Source: Metallosphaera cuprina Ar-4
Lineage (GTDB): Archaea > Thermoproteota > Thermoprotei_A > Sulfolobales > Sulfolobaceae
Assembly: GCF_000204925.1 (NCBI RefSeq)
Contig: NC_015435.1
Coordinates: 1,195,160 to 1,259,159 of the forward strand
DNA length: 64,000 nt
Direction of reading: 5' to 3'
Shown: positions 38,918 to 48,675 of the stretch, in pieces
Layout: each line of letters begins with the position of its first letter
How positions within the stretch are numbered: position 1 is the first letter of the stretch
Notes under the pieces: generated by a model
Told to the model about the DNA's origin: nothing
The model's input: only the letters and a program-made list of their open reading frames with translations
Database searches by the model: none
Program-made: the position numbers and the translations under genes

Positions 38918-39239
38918 TTGCGTAATAGGCCTCCTCTATGTCTTCCATTATTCTTACTAGGTTTACGAAAATTAGTTCATCTACACCTGATCTATATATG
39001 CTGATAATATCAGAAAGCTCTTGGGCCAAGGGAGCCAAAATCACCCCCTTCCTGGCAAGGTTCCATATTAGATCCTCGTCTCTCCCATCAACCAAATTAG
39101 ACCCTAAGATTGAAAGTTCGCTTAACATACCTTCTATCGCCTTTCTTACCTCCAACCTTACCTGTTCGTCAGCTAAGAAGCTCTCTTTGCTCATCTTGGA
39201 CGCTCTTTCCAAGATCATGTAGTAATCCCGAAATCCCAT
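38886..39239 (-). CDS. HepT-like (DUF86) HEPN protein, degenerate
   Basis: All-helical 117-aa protein. Four helices with LADEQVRLEVRKAIEGMLSEL and GVILAPLAQELSDII match the HepT/DUF86 fold of minimal nucleotidyltransferase toxin-antitoxin pairs. The catalytic Rx4-6H motif expected late in the protein (RNxLVHxY) is absent; the site reads YRSGVDELIF. No MNT-type nucleotidyltransferase is adjacent. If the family call holds, it is an orphan without RNase function and may serve as a binding protein. Confidence 0.4.
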   Translation of the reverse strand: MGFRDYYMILERASKMSKESFLADEQVRLEVRKAIEGMLSELSILGSNLVDGRDEDLIWNLARKGVILAPLAQELSDIISIYRSGVDELIFVNLVRIMEDIEEAYYAIKSKLLESQK

Positions 39240-39307
39240 GACAACTAATCTAATTACAAGGTTTATACTTTTAGCTTCTCAAGGCTCGTCTTAATCTTTT
39301 TATTCCT

Positions 39308-39327
39308 CTTGTGATCAATTACACAAG
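39308..39327 (+). promoter_or_regulatory. Inverted repeat upstream of the CobT-like gene
   Basis: CTTGTG (39308-39313) and CACAAG (39322-39327), separated by 8 nt, form a perfect inverted repeat about 85-100 nt upstream of the start at 39410. Its distance from the start codon makes the target gene uncertain. Confidence 0.35.
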
Positions 39328-39409
39328 TTAAGATCAGGTTAGTTTCTGCTCTGATACTTGAGACTCTCCAAGTTAAAAACGTTATAAAAGGATATTAGCA
39401 TTTTAAATC

Positions 39410-40438
39410 ATGCTAGTCAATCTCTTAGGTAACTTATCCGAGAGGATAAGCACAAAGAGCCCTTCCTTTCTTCTCGTCATAGGCACCACTGACGTGAGCT
39501 TAATACCTGGCGTTACAATAGCAGGTGCTACTCCTGAACTAACTATGGTAACTCCGGCTGCAGACGCTGAGTACCTCATTACTGGAACGTGTAAGACGAT
39601 TAAAGGTGTCCCAGTTACCCCGGACGGAATTCCCACTCCTGCAGTTTTAACCAGGGCTTCTCTATCCTTCTTGCGTGTTGACAAACTCATTGTGAACGCA
39701 GGGGCAAGGGTTAAGCCTCTGATATCTTTCGTGGACCTTCACGGTGAACCTGGAAGGGATATAAGGAAGGGTGGGGTTAGAAAGGAAGTCGGAGAGAGGA
39801 TCATCCAAAACGCCATTCTACTAGCGGAGAGTCTATCCAGCCACGATCTCCTAATGATAGGTGAATCTATTCCCGCAGGTACCACTACGGCAGCTGCCGT
39901 GTTGACCGGATTGGGATTTGACGGCGTACAAATAGTCAGCTCTGCCTCACCTAACAATCCTAAAGACTTAAAGAGAACAATAGTAAACGAAGCGTTAGCA
40001 CGAGCACCTTCCGACGTTAGAGAAAGGATATTCTGGCTATCTGATCCAGTCCTTTTAGCGGTTGCAGGGCTAGCGATTGGATTTAAAGGACAGGTTGTAT
40101 TGGCAGGAGGAACTCAGATGACTGCCGTTGCGGCAATAATAAGAGAGCTCGCTCCAGAGAGGTTGAGGGATGTGGGGATAATGACCACTCGTTGGATAGT
40201 GAAGGACAGTTCGGCCAACATACTGAAAGTATCCAAAGAATTAGATATAAACTTATCCTACTCAGACATAGATCTTGGAAGAAGTAAGTATAACGGTTTA
40301 AGGGTTTACGAGAGAGGGATCGTGAAAGAGGGAGTTGGAGCAGGTGGAGCCCTAGGACTTGCCATGAACTCTGGAATAGGAGAAGATCAGCTGTTACAGA
40401 AGATAGAGAGGTTTTACTCCTATCTTATTAACAGCTAG
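39410..40438 (+). CDS. CobT-like nicotinate-nucleotide phosphoribosyltransferase (UPF0284, TIGR00303)
   Basis: Archaeal relative of nicotinate-nucleotide:dimethylbenzimidazole phosphoribosyltransferase, thought to activate the lower base of cobalamin. The 342-aa protein has GTTDVSLIPGVTIAGATPEL near the start, GESIPAGTTTAAAVLTGLG in the middle (the CobT Gly-rich part) and GAGGALGLAMNSG near the end. It is followed by the SDR-like gene after 15 nt and is probably co-transcribed with it. No other cobalamin genes are nearby. Confidence 0.8.
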   Translation: MLVNLLGNLSERISTKSPSFLLVIGTTDVSLIPGVTIAGATPELTMVTPAADAEYLITGTCKTIKGVPVTPDGIPTPAVLTRASLSFLRVDKLIVNAGARVKPLISFVDLHGEPGRDIRKGGVRKEVGERIIQNAILLAESLSSHDLLMIGESIPAGTTTAAAVLTGLGFDGVQIVSSASPNNPKDLKRTIVNEALARAPSDVRERIFWLSDPVLLAVAGLAIGFKGQVVLAGGTQMTAVAAIIRELAPERLRDVGIMTTRWIVKDSSANILKVSKELDINLSYSDIDLGRSKYNGLRVYERGIVKEGVGAGGALGLAMNSGIGEDQLLQKIERFYSYLINS

Positions 40439-40453
40439 ACGATTTAGTGGATC

Positions 40454-41248
40454 ATGAAGATTTTAGTGACCGATGAGGGAGAGGTAGCTAGGGAGATAGC
40501 TGCTGAGATTGAAGCAGAAGTTGTAGTTGGGGACTCCCCATATAGGGTCTCTCAGGAGAGACCTGACATCGTAATACACACTTACGAGACGCCGTATTAC
40601 GAAGCTAACGTTGACAAAGCTAGAGCTTGGAACGTAAATACTTGGTTGGCAATAAACATAGCTAGAGCTGCCCATAGAGTTGGCGCTAAGAACGTTTATC
40701 TTTCGTCATCAATGATTTTTAACGGAAGGAGAGGATTCTATAAGGAAACATCAACGCCTGATCCTCTAAACTACTACGGTATAACCAAACTTGCAGGTGA
40801 GACTGGCATAGCTTCTTTGGGTAACTACCTAATCTTGAGGGTCGGTCTCCTTTTCTCCCTTTCCTTTAAGGGCTTGCTAAGCGGCTTACTTAAGAACCTA
40901 ATATTAAGGGGAAAAGTAATTTGCAACAAGAACTTCTACTTTTCGGCCATCTCTACCAAAGAGTTAGGTAAAGTGATATCTCAGCTTCTGTTGAAAGAGG
41001 CGACTGGAGTAATAAACGTGGGGAACAGAATCAATCAGTGTGAGGCCTTTAAGGAGATAGCTAGTTATTTTCCTGGTCAAGTTATAGAAAGGGACGGGGA
41101 ACATTTCGACCTTTCGCTAGATGACTGGCTGATCAGATCGTTCGGTATCAAGCTCTCATTTAAGAGAGATATAAAGGAGCTTTTGATCGTACCTCAAAAG
41201 AACGGACAGACCTTAAATCGATCTCTATCCAGTTTACTAAACCTGTGA
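40454..41248 (+). CDS. RmlD/NAD-dependent epimerase-like SDR protein
   Basis: 264-aa extended SDR protein resembling dTDP-4-dehydrorhamnose reductase. It keeps the catalytic triad elements, Ser in SSSMIF and YGITK, together with a KDxxF-like KETSTPDP segment. The N-terminal Gly-rich dinucleotide motif (GxxGxxG) is not visible: the strand reads ILVTDEGEVAREIAAE. Binding of NAD(P) may therefore be altered or lost. The substrate is unknown. Spacing of 15 nt from the CobT-like gene suggests one transcript. Confidence 0.6.
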   Translation: MKILVTDEGEVAREIAAEIEAEVVVGDSPYRVSQERPDIVIHTYETPYYEANVDKARAWNVNTWLAINIARAAHRVGAKNVYLSSSMIFNGRRGFYKETSTPDPLNYYGITKLAGETGIASLGNYLILRVGLLFSLSFKGLLSGLLKNLILRGKVICNKNFYFSAISTKELGKVISQLLLKEATGVINVGNRINQCEAFKEIASYFPGQVIERDGEHFDLSLDDWLIRSFGIKLSFKRDIKELLIVPQKNGQTLNRSLSSLLNL

Positions 41249-41295
41249 TTTAAACCCCAGACACATGACGCTTAAAGCGCTAACGTGTGATAAAG

Positions 41296-41315
41296 CTACA
41301 ATTTTTTAATTGTAG
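41296..41315. promoter_or_regulatory. Perfect 8-bp inverted repeat over the HAD promoter
   Basis: CTACAATT (41296-41303) and AATTGTAG (41308-41315) flank TTTT. The AT core lies about 25-30 nt before the ATG at 41332, so it coincides with the TATA box. It could be an operator centred on TATA or a transcript hairpin at the end of the preceding gene. Confidence 0.5.
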
Positions 41316-41331
41316 ACAGGTAAAACCCACT

Positions 41332-41997
41332 ATGAGAACGGTTTTTGTAGATATGGGAGATACGTTAGTGAAATTCGTCCCAAGAATGCATGAAAGCGTT
41401 GCTAACGCCATGAGGGAACAGGGTATTGAAGTCACTGAAAAGGAAGTCTTTAGAGCCTTAATGAAACATATGGGCAAATCCAACTTCCCCCACCCAGATC
41501 ACGATGGGCTGTCAAAACTAGACTTCGCAGACATATTTTATGAAATGGGGAGGCCAGTTGATCTTGAAGTTATAAAAAACCTCTCCTCAAGGAATTACTT
41601 ATCAGATCGTTTTGAGCTTTACGATGACGCCATTCCATTCTTAAAAGAGTTGAAATCTAACAACGTTAAGGTTATTCTTGTTACTAACACTACCAGAAAG
41701 GTTCACACTATATTAAAAACCCTGGGGCTTTATCAATACTTAGATAGCGTGATAGCGTCCTGTGACGTGGGGGTCATGAAGCCCAACCCTAAGATTTTCT
41801 ATCACGCTATGAAGGAGGCAGGAGACACTGGCGTTCACATCGGTGACGTATATGAGATAGATTATGTAGGAGCAAAGAGAGCGTATTTGGAACCGATTCT
41901 ACTTGATCGCTTCGGCTTCTACGAGGAAATAAAGGAGAACAAGGTGAGCGATCTATATCAGGCTCTGGACTTACTAAAAGAAAAATTGAAATTTTGA
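41332..41997 (+). CDS. HAD-superfamily hydrolase (subfamily IA)
   Basis: Phosphatase-like enzyme of 221 aa. Motif I is FVDMGDTLV (nucleophile Asp and general-acid Asp), motif II is VTNTT, motif III has KPNPKIF, and motif IV is IGDVYEIDY. The cap is inserted after motif I. The frame opens at a GTG at 41287, but I choose the ATG at 41332 because motif I should follow the start closely and the TATA box lies about 25-30 nt upstream. The substrate is unknown. It overlaps the methyltransferase gene by 4 nt. Confidence 0.75.
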   Translation: MRTVFVDMGDTLVKFVPRMHESVANAMREQGIEVTEKEVFRALMKHMGKSNFPHPDHDGLSKLDFADIFYEMGRPVDLEVIKNLSSRNYLSDRFELYDDAIPFLKELKSNNVKVILVTNTTRKVHTILKTLGLYQYLDSVIASCDVGVMKPNPKIFYHAMKEAGDTGVHIGDVYEIDYVGAKRAYLEPILLDRFGFYEEIKENKVSDLYQALDLLKEKLKF

Positions 41998-42572
41998 TGG
42001 AAAGCGTTCCTCCCCATCCTAAACCTAAATGGGAGTTAGAACAGTACTTAACACCTTCGTACATAGCTTCCACGATAGTTTGGACAGCTTACGTTAGGGG
42101 GGAGATAGAGAATAAAAGGGTGGCAGATTTAGGCTGTGGTACAGGAAGATTCTGCTTAGGTATATCCGCTTTAGGTGGACATTGCACTTGTGTGGACATA
42201 GATAGGGACTCGTTAGAGGTCGCTAAATCCACCCTCAGGACCATAGACGCTGAAGCTGAATTCGTAGAGGCTGACTGCAACAGTTTTAACGGGAGATTTG
42301 ACACAGCGATACAGAATCCGCCCTTTGGGAATGCCGTAAGGGGGATTGATCTCAACTTCCTTAGGAAAGCCCTAGAGATTGCAAACACAGTGTACTCAAT
42401 ACACAGGAGTAACCCTAAATCTAGGGAAATTATAATCAGAGAAGCGAACTCTAAGGGATTCAAGGTCGAAACGATAGAGTTAGCCTTCCCCTTACTAGCG
42501 TATTACCCTTGGCATAGAGAAAAGGTCCATAAAATCCTAGTTGATATTTACTCTTTTAGAAAAGTTTCCTGA
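41994..42572 (+). CDS. METTL5-like RNA N6-adenine methyltransferase
   Basis: Class I methyltransferase of 192 aa. DLGCGTG (45-51) binds SAM, and NPPF (108-111) is the catalytic motif of N6-adenine methylases. The N-terminal LEQYLTPSYIAS and the overall length match archaeal METTL5-type proteins, which are related to the enzyme acting on 18S rRNA A1832. The target here would be 16S rRNA, by inference. It overlaps the HAD gene by 4 nt upstream and the converging HAD-IIB gene by 36 nt. Confidence 0.8.
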   Translation: MMESVPPHPKPKWELEQYLTPSYIASTIVWTAYVRGEIENKRVADLGCGTGRFCLGISALGGHCTCVDIDRDSLEVAKSTLRTIDAEAEFVEADCNSFNGRFDTAIQNPPFGNAVRGIDLNFLRKALEIANTVYSIHRSNPKSREIIIREANSKGFKVETIELAFPLLAYYPWHREKVHKILVDIYSFRKVS

Positions 42573-43214
42573 AAGGATCAGATCTAACAGTTCAGCCACA
42601 CCTTCTCCATCTTCCTTCTCCGTGATGAAGTCAGCTTGCTCCTTTACTGACGAGAGAGCGTTACGAACAGCTACCTTAATGTCGGCTACTCTAAATAGGG
42701 CCTCATCGTTTTCTGCATCTCCCACGGCTATTATCTTTCCTTCGCTTTTAGACTCCTTAATAGCCTTAATTAGCCCTCTACCCTTATCTACACCTTCAGG
42801 CAAAATCATCGCGTCGCCCCTGTTCATTTCTACCCTTACGTTCCTTCCGAAATCTCTCGCTTCCTTCCACGAATTAACGTAAATTATAACTTCACCTAAC
42901 GAATGCTTTACGCCGATCCTGTTAAGTTGCCTACTAATATCTTCCCTCAAGTCAAACCATCCCTCCGGCGCGTTGATGATTTTCCTTTCTCCAATTATTA
43001 TCAAGGCTCCATTCTCTAAAACCCAGCCAGTTGGTCTCAGGTTCGGAGCTAGGACTTTTATGAACCTCTCCTCCCTCCCTGTAACTACGAAGAACTTAAA
43101 GAAATTAGAAAATTGGTTGATCTTAATGCTCAAATCATCCCTTAATTTAAAGGAATCCCTCTCGTGTGAGAGGGTTCTATCAAAGTCAGATGCCACAATC
43201 CACAAGGCTCTCAT
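42537..43214 (-). CDS. HAD-superfamily IIB phosphatase (Cof/SPP-like)
   Basis: Sugar-phosphate-type phosphatase of 225 aa. Motif I is VASDFDRTLS, motif II VVTGREE, and the C-terminal motif IV is AVGDAENDEALFR, typical of HAD class IIB (phosphoglycolate, sucrose-phosphate or mannosyl-phosphoglycerate phosphatase). The substrate is not predictable. It overlaps the AP endonuclease gene by 4 nt, so the two are an operon. Confidence 0.75.
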   Translation of the reverse strand: MRALWIVASDFDRTLSHERDSFKLRDDLSIKINQFSNFFKFFVVTGREERFIKVLAPNLRPTGWVLENGALIIIGERKIINAPEGWFDLREDISRQLNRIGVKHSLGEVIIYVNSWKEARDFGRNVRVEMNRGDAMILPEGVDKGRGLIKAIKESKSEGKIIAVGDAENDEALFRVADIKVAVRNALSSVKEQADFITEKEDGEGVAELLDLILSGNFSKRVNIN

Positions 43215-44041
43215 TCCAACTTGTAACCTAAGCTCTCTAATATGCTCTTCATAACTAATGCGTCCTCTTCCATCTTAGGGCTCTCGCATATCAACGTAAT
43301 CGATATGTCTCTCTTAAGTAAGGTTTCTGCTAAGGGCCTAAAAGGAGGAGCGTTCTTGTCCACGGTCTCATGGACGTCTATAAATCTCCCCTTACTAAAT
43401 TTCAGGGATTGAAAATGAGAATTGATGTGAGTTAAACGCAACTCTTTCTCAAGCCTACTCAATATCTCGTCGTAGTCTATTTTCCCTCCTTGTCGAGCGA
43501 AGGTGTGAGACCAATCTATGTAAGGGATGACGCCTTCGACCTCCTTCGAGATCCTTATAACTTCATCAATGGTGCCGAATGCGGTTTCCTTTGCCATGGT
43601 CTCCACACCTAACTTCACTCCGTCTATTCCGTTCTCCTTCATTTTGTCAATTATCTCGATTAGCGAGTCCTTAATCATGGAGTAACACTGCTCCTCAGAG
43701 AATCTCCCGTAATAGCCAGCATGTATGGCTATCGCATCGGCACCCATCTCATGAGCCCTCTCAACCGATTCGTAGATCCTCCTCTTAGAGGCCTCCACCT
43801 TGTCCCTTTCAGGAGAACAGAGATTGATGTAGTATGGAGCGTGAACGGATAGTCTCACTCCGTATTCCCTGGCAGCCTCGCCTAGCTCCCTTGAGGTCTT
43901 TAACGACATCTTCACACCTCTTACAAACTCAATCTCCATCGCGTTTAATTTGATTTTACTTATGAACTCTATAGCCTCCTTGCTTCCTTTACCCCTAAGC
44001 GAAATAGGTATACCGGCTGGTCCAAGATAGATGTTGACCAT
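43211..44041 (-). CDS. AP endonuclease, family 2 (endonuclease IV-like TIM barrel)
   Basis: DNA repair enzyme of the xylose-isomerase-like TIM barrel superfamily, 276 aa. Metal-binding positions appear in order: HAPYYIN, HAGYYG, GVETMAK, DWSHTF, HINSHF and ICESP, matching endonuclease IV, which cuts at abasic sites. It would work with the uracil glycosylase at 52635. The TATA-like ATTTATAAGA box lies about 20-27 nt upstream of the ATG. It shares a transcript with the HAD-IIB gene. Confidence 0.82.
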   Translation of the reverse strand: MVNIYLGPAGIPISLRGKGSKEAIEFISKIKLNAMEIEFVRGVKMSLKTSRELGEAAREYGVRLSVHAPYYINLCSPERDKVEASKRRIYESVERAHEMGADAIAIHAGYYGRFSEEQCYSMIKDSLIEIIDKMKENGIDGVKLGVETMAKETAFGTIDEVIRISKEVEGVIPYIDWSHTFARQGGKIDYDEILSRLEKELRLTHINSHFQSLKFSKGRFIDVHETVDKNAPPFRPLAETLLKRDISITLICESPKMEEDALVMKSILESLGYKLE

Positions 44042-44140
44042 GTCCTAAAGAACCACCTCCTATTTATAAGATATTAACAAAGGGTTTCAAATCTGATGCC
44101 CATCTTAAGCTGTTAAGCGTAAATTAAATCTCGATAATAA

Positions 44141-45634
44141 TTAAATTATATTTATTGTAGAGGTACCCTGTATTTCCTTGATTCCTAGAAATTTAGGCCC
44201 GTCAATTGTTACCTTCACCTTATGTCCAGGGCTCCTTCCTGGTCTGAGCGTCATTTCAATTAACCTACCTTCTCTGTTTACGATCAACCTGGCCTCCTTC
44301 ACTTCTAGAGACCTAGAAGCTCCATTAACTCCTACTATCAAGTCTTGAGGCATTAGTCCTGCACTATCGGCCGGAGAGTTATCCTCTACGTAGACCACTC
44401 TATTACCCTCCAATATGACACCGAAATATTGGGACCCTTCATCAACTAATGAAACAGTAAGCTGCTCTTTTAGAAAATCAAGGATTATGGACGATGGGGA
44501 ATAAATCATTTCCTCAAGCTCATCTATCCCCCTTGACTTGAGATATCTGTCTATATCGTGGAAGGTGTACCTCTCTGGTATGTTCCTGAATATTTCAAAA
44601 ATACTCCCCCCTCTTTGCCTTAACTTAATATCTAAGAGCAGTCCTACCAATAGACCACCTTCATAATAAGATACCGAAGAGTTCAGAAAGTTCTCGTCCT
44701 GCCTATAATACTTGATCCAAGTTGTCCTTGAGGCTTCGGCTAAAGACGTTTTTTTCGCTCCTGGAAAAGTTAACTTAGATAAGGCGTTGGCGACGTATTT
44801 ACCCGAATCGTCCGGATTTACGCTTCCCGTTTTGGTTGCAACGTACCATGCCACGTAGTCTGTTATACCCTCAGCGAACCAAAGTAACTCAGAGTAGCCC
44901 TCAGTCTCTAGATTTAACTCCATGTCTTTAGGTCTGAACTTCCTTACGTTCCATCTGTGGAAGTACTCGTGAGCTAAGAGTTGACTTAACTCGGATCTCT
45001 CCCAGTTAACCACAATGGCGGAGGAATCTAAATGTTCTATCCCTCCGTAGTTCCTATCTGACCTCCTGAAGAAAAATATATATCGTTCAGGCGATCCCAT
45101 TTCATTATCTATCTCCCTTATTAAGGGTCTTATCTGCGAAACGTCTAGCTCATCAATTGTTGAGATTTCGTGATGATCGTCAATAACTATCCTCTTGAGA
45201 TTAGGACTGGCTTGTATTGGAGAGTCTATGAAGGTTTCGTAATCGTCGGCACAAAAGTAATCTCCCTCTTTCTTTAAAGTGGTTGATATAGGCCAATCAA
45301 TTAATATCTTGACACAATATCTTTCCTTTTTATCCTGAAATGGGAAAACGGCCGGAGGATTTATAAATAAATAGTCCTGAGTTGAGATTGCCTCTCTCTG
45401 ATCTTTACTTGCTGCATACATCCTGTACTTAAAGTTCTCCTTAACGTAGAATTTGTTCTTCGAAACTCTCACTCCTTCGATATCAACTAAGTTACGCTCC
45501 AGTTCTCTGATTACGTACGAACCTGGTAAGTAAGTAGGAAACGTTACAAAGCCTTCTCTGCCCTCAGCCGAGACCTCAACGTATCTGGGTTTTGGAGTTA
45601 CTTTGAAAATCACAATAGTAATGACTCTAGGCAA
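44141..45634 (-). CDS. M61-family metallopeptidase with PDZ domain
   Basis: Glycyl-aminopeptidase-like zinc enzyme of 497 aa. The zinc motif HEYFH (222-226) is followed by the third ligand in LWFAEGITDYVAWY. A PDZ domain at about residues 395-480 is recognisable from DNSPADSAGLMPQDLIVGVNG. The N-terminal beta domain fits the family. There is no signal peptide, so it is cytosolic. The start is a TTG; a GTG at 45613 is an equally possible start. The physiological substrate is unknown. Confidence 0.82.
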   Translation of the reverse strand: MPRVITIVIFKVTPKPRYVEVSAEGREGFVTFPTYLPGSYVIRELERNLVDIEGVRVSKNKFYVKENFKYRMYAASKDQREAISTQDYLFINPPAVFPFQDKKERYCVKILIDWPISTTLKKEGDYFCADDYETFIDSPIQASPNLKRIVIDDHHEISTIDELDVSQIRPLIREIDNEMGSPERYIFFFRRSDRNYGGIEHLDSSAIVVNWERSELSQLLAHEYFHRWNVRKFRPKDMELNLETEGYSELLWFAEGITDYVAWYVATKTGSVNPDDSGKYVANALSKLTFPGAKKTSLAEASRTTWIKYYRQDENFLNSSVSYYEGGLLVGLLLDIKLRQRGGSIFEIFRNIPERYTFHDIDRYLKSRGIDELEEMIYSPSSIILDFLKEQLTVSLVDEGSQYFGVILEGNRVVYVEDNSPADSAGLMPQDLIVGVNGASRSLEVKEARLIVNREGRLIEMTLRPGRSPGHKVKVTIDGPKFLGIKEIQGTSTINII

Positions 45635-45695
45635 AATTAATGATTAATGTGGATCGCTGCATCCTAAAAATCTTAAATTAAAACGAGTTCTTAGA

Positions 45696-48674
45696 TCATT
45701 TAGTGGAGACTATAGATCTCATCCTTCCCAGTTTATCCCTCAACAGCTCTAACAAGACTACAGTTAAGTCTTTATCTGAAAATTCATCTATAGATTTAGC
45801 TTTAATTTCTTGAACTAAATTAGAGACGATAGAATCTAAGGTTAAGGACATCAACAATCCGCCAAACTCCTTGACGTATGAGTTGAAGACCACGACTTTC
45901 TCAGTGCTATCGTCGCTGGCTTTCTTAGACGCTAAAGACGAAATGACGCTCCTAACGTTCGCTGCGGTTTCGTCCACGGCCTCAATTATTATCGGCTCAA
46001 TTATCTTCTTGTACTCGTCCACTCCGGAAGAGAGGAAAGACACGGTATCGGCTATTAACGATGCCCTCTTCTTGAGGCTGTCTAATAGAGAGTTAGTTAG
46101 AGCGTCAAGGATTGCGTTCTTATCAGATTCGGGGACCTTATATGTCGCCTCTACGGTCCTCACTTCAGCCCCCACCTTTTGAGCCAAGTACTCTACAAGC
46201 GTTTTCGCATTAACGCCTACGCTTCTAAATTTAGCAGCTGCGAGCGGACATAGGGTAATTATGGTTCCGTACTTCTCTCCTATCGCTTTAGCCATCATGT
46301 CTGCCCTTTTCCCAACGTTCTTCTCTAACGTTGCGCCAGAACATCCCTCAATCTTCTTTACCTTAAATCCCTTCTCTCTAAGTCTCTTCAACACCTCGTC
46401 TGCGTAATCGCTTGAAAAGCACGCCACGTGAAGGTTTATCTCCTCTCCTCCTTCCATCTGAATAGATTTCAATAGTCTCAGCTCAATCGGGACTATTTCA
46501 AATCTCTGATTAAGGTTCACAAGCTTTGAGTACTCCTGATATCCTTCCTTGAACGTTTTGTAATCCTCAGGCGAAATTGTGATCAATTCCAAGACGTTAA
46601 TGTTTTCTGAATTCTTTCTAATCTTTTCAATAAGTTCGTTTCCGTTACCGCTAATGTAGTCATTGAAACCGCTATCTAGTGACGTTCCGAATATCTTGAC
46701 CTTAAGGCCTAGTCTCTTGAAAAGCTCCAACGCCGCAAACATTGTGGTTGGGTTATCAACCAAATATCTTCCAAACCATATCCCTATATCAGCTTGTTCC
46801 GATATTACCTCCTTATATTTATCAGGTATGGGTATCTCTACACTAGCCTCTTCAGGTATATTTCTAACTACCATGGAGCTGAGCCTTATCAACATGGAGG
46901 ATATAGGTATCCTCGCGGGGCAAACGCCATCACATAGACCGCATTTGTGGCATCCTGAGATCTCCGCTATAGCGCTCTCTGGAACGTCTATCTTACCGTT
47001 GAGCTCAAAAGCAGATATCAAACCTTTGGTGAAATCAAACATACCCTTAGGGGCGTAAGGCCATTGTGGAATCAACTTATATTGCGGACAAACTGTAACG
47101 CACATGGCGCAATCTATACATTTTATTGCATAATCAGTGAACATATCAAGATATTTCTTAGTAACTTTATATCCTTCGATCTCACCACCTGGAGCGATCC
47201 TTTTAGCGAAGCCTATCCCAAACCTATATCTCATCGCTTCGTTCTGCTTCTTCACTATGTCTAATACTTCCTTAGCCCTATTCTTAGGCTCAAAGACCTT
47301 TCCAGGATTGAATATCTCGTTAGGATCCATTTCCTCCTTATACTTTTTCATCACCTCGTACCTGTCGATACCAACGTCCTGAAATACCTTGCCCATAGCC
47401 GTTAACCTGTTTTTGGCATACTTATGAACGAAAATGCCAACTGAAAGCATGGATCCTCCAACTTTTATGTACTGCTCCATCATCAGCGTGTTCTTAGCCA
47501 GCTCAAAAAGTATCTTCTTATCTACTGGAGTAAGCGAAACTTGAGTGAACGCGTTAACTAGGAGAGTCTCCCTTCTCTCCAGGTCTATATCCAGATCAAA
47601 ACCTCCGTCAGGCGTAAGGTCCCCTAACTTACCTAAATTCTCCTGAATCCCGTCAACAAGGTCCTTTATCTTCGTGTAGTGAATCAATCCATGTTGATGG
47701 ATTAGAAGCCCTTTTGTTCTCAGGGCCGCATTGACTCCATGATTAAAGGACCACCATCCAGTCCACTCTCCTTCAAAGGTCTTAGCTCCAGTGCTTTGAG
47801 CCACTCTATACAATTTAGGTTCAACAATTGAGGATACGTTTGAGGGGTACAAGACTACCATGTTCCATTTGTCTGGAGCTAATGAAGCCTTGAAATTTTG
47901 AGCGATATAACTCGAAATTGCAGGGCCTCTAACCTGAACGTGCCACGCTGGAATTGACTCCCTATAGAACTCGCCTATCCCTCTATAGGCCTGCTCAAAG
48001 TTATCGTAAGCTAACACCAGCGATTCGGTTGGGGCAAAAGGCCTCAGTCTAATCCCTGCCCTATATATCAGCCCTGTCGTACCCTCAGCTCCACAAACCA
48101 AGGCCAAGTCCTTGCCTTCCAGTCTGACTAGCTCCCCTTTAGGGTTCACCATATCAACGAAGGCTACGTTATCACATATGTAGCCGAATTGGTAAGATCC
48201 AACCCCCAAGGCATCTCCCGAAACTCCTCCCCCTACAGTTGAATCATAGGAGGAGGGAAAGGTCCTAAGCTGTAGGCCTCTGCCCTGCGCAGCTATATCA
48301 ACTAACTTCCAGGTTGCTCCGGCCTCTGAGATCGCAACTTTAGTTGAGTCGTCTATCTCAACCTTATCCATTTTGGAGAAGTCTATCAGGATACCTCCGT
48401 CAGCCGGTATAGCGTTGCCATATCTATTAGTACCTCTACCATATGGCGTAATAGGAATGTTATATTTATTTGCAATTTTTACAATGTCAATTAAATCTTC
48501 CACATTTTTAGGATATACTACATAGTCAGGAATAATATTAATTTTTATTCCGGTCCACACTAGTTGTGGAACAAACCCCATGTCAGCGGTATGAGATAAT
48601 CGCTCCACCAAAGAGTCGGAAAAGTTCTCCCCAAAACGTCCTTCCAGTTCCTCTCTTACACCCAATAACTCCAC
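45696..48674 (-). CDS. FAD-linked oxidase fused to a GlpC-like iron-sulfur domain
   Basis: Large redox enzyme of 992 aa. Residues about 1-470 form a FAD-binding type 4 oxidase domain (PYGRGTNRYGN and IDFSKMDKVEID), as in D-lactate or glycolate dehydrogenase. Two 4Fe-4S clusters follow (CIDCAMCVTVCP and CHKCGLCDGVCP, about 515-600), then a CCG-type domain with ACFSSDYADEVL and EGCSGA. The last 150 residues are a helical extension not seen in the bacterial enzyme. Substrate guess: D-lactate, glycolate or another 2-hydroxyacid, delivering electrons to the quinone pool. It has a GTG start and ends the unit HIT-oxidase. Confidence 0.8.
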   Translation of the reverse strand: MELLGVREELEGRFGENFSDSLVERLSHTADMGFVPQLVWTGIKINIIPDYVVYPKNVEDLIDIVKIANKYNIPITPYGRGTNRYGNAIPADGGILIDFSKMDKVEIDDSTKVAISEAGATWKLVDIAAQGRGLQLRTFPSSYDSTVGGGVSGDALGVGSYQFGYICDNVAFVDMVNPKGELVRLEGKDLALVCGAEGTTGLIYRAGIRLRPFAPTESLVLAYDNFEQAYRGIGEFYRESIPAWHVQVRGPAISSYIAQNFKASLAPDKWNMVVLYPSNVSSIVEPKLYRVAQSTGAKTFEGEWTGWWSFNHGVNAALRTKGLLIHQHGLIHYTKIKDLVDGIQENLGKLGDLTPDGGFDLDIDLERRETLLVNAFTQVSLTPVDKKILFELAKNTLMMEQYIKVGGSMLSVGIFVHKYAKNRLTAMGKVFQDVGIDRYEVMKKYKEEMDPNEIFNPGKVFEPKNRAKEVLDIVKKQNEAMRYRFGIGFAKRIAPGGEIEGYKVTKKYLDMFTDYAIKCIDCAMCVTVCPQYKLIPQWPYAPKGMFDFTKGLISAFELNGKIDVPESAIAEISGCHKCGLCDGVCPARIPISSMLIRLSSMVVRNIPEEASVEIPIPDKYKEVISEQADIGIWFGRYLVDNPTTMFAALELFKRLGLKVKIFGTSLDSGFNDYISGNGNELIEKIRKNSENINVLELITISPEDYKTFKEGYQEYSKLVNLNQRFEIVPIELRLLKSIQMEGGEEINLHVACFSSDYADEVLKRLREKGFKVKKIEGCSGATLEKNVGKRADMMAKAIGEKYGTIITLCPLAAAKFRSVGVNAKTLVEYLAQKVGAEVRTVEATYKVPESDKNAILDALTNSLLDSLKKRASLIADTVSFLSSGVDEYKKIIEPIIIEAVDETAANVRSVISSLASKKASDDSTEKVVVFNSYVKEFGGLLMSLTLDSIVSNLVQEIKAKSIDEFSDKDLTVVLLELLRDKLGRMRSIVSTK

Positions 48675-48675
48675 C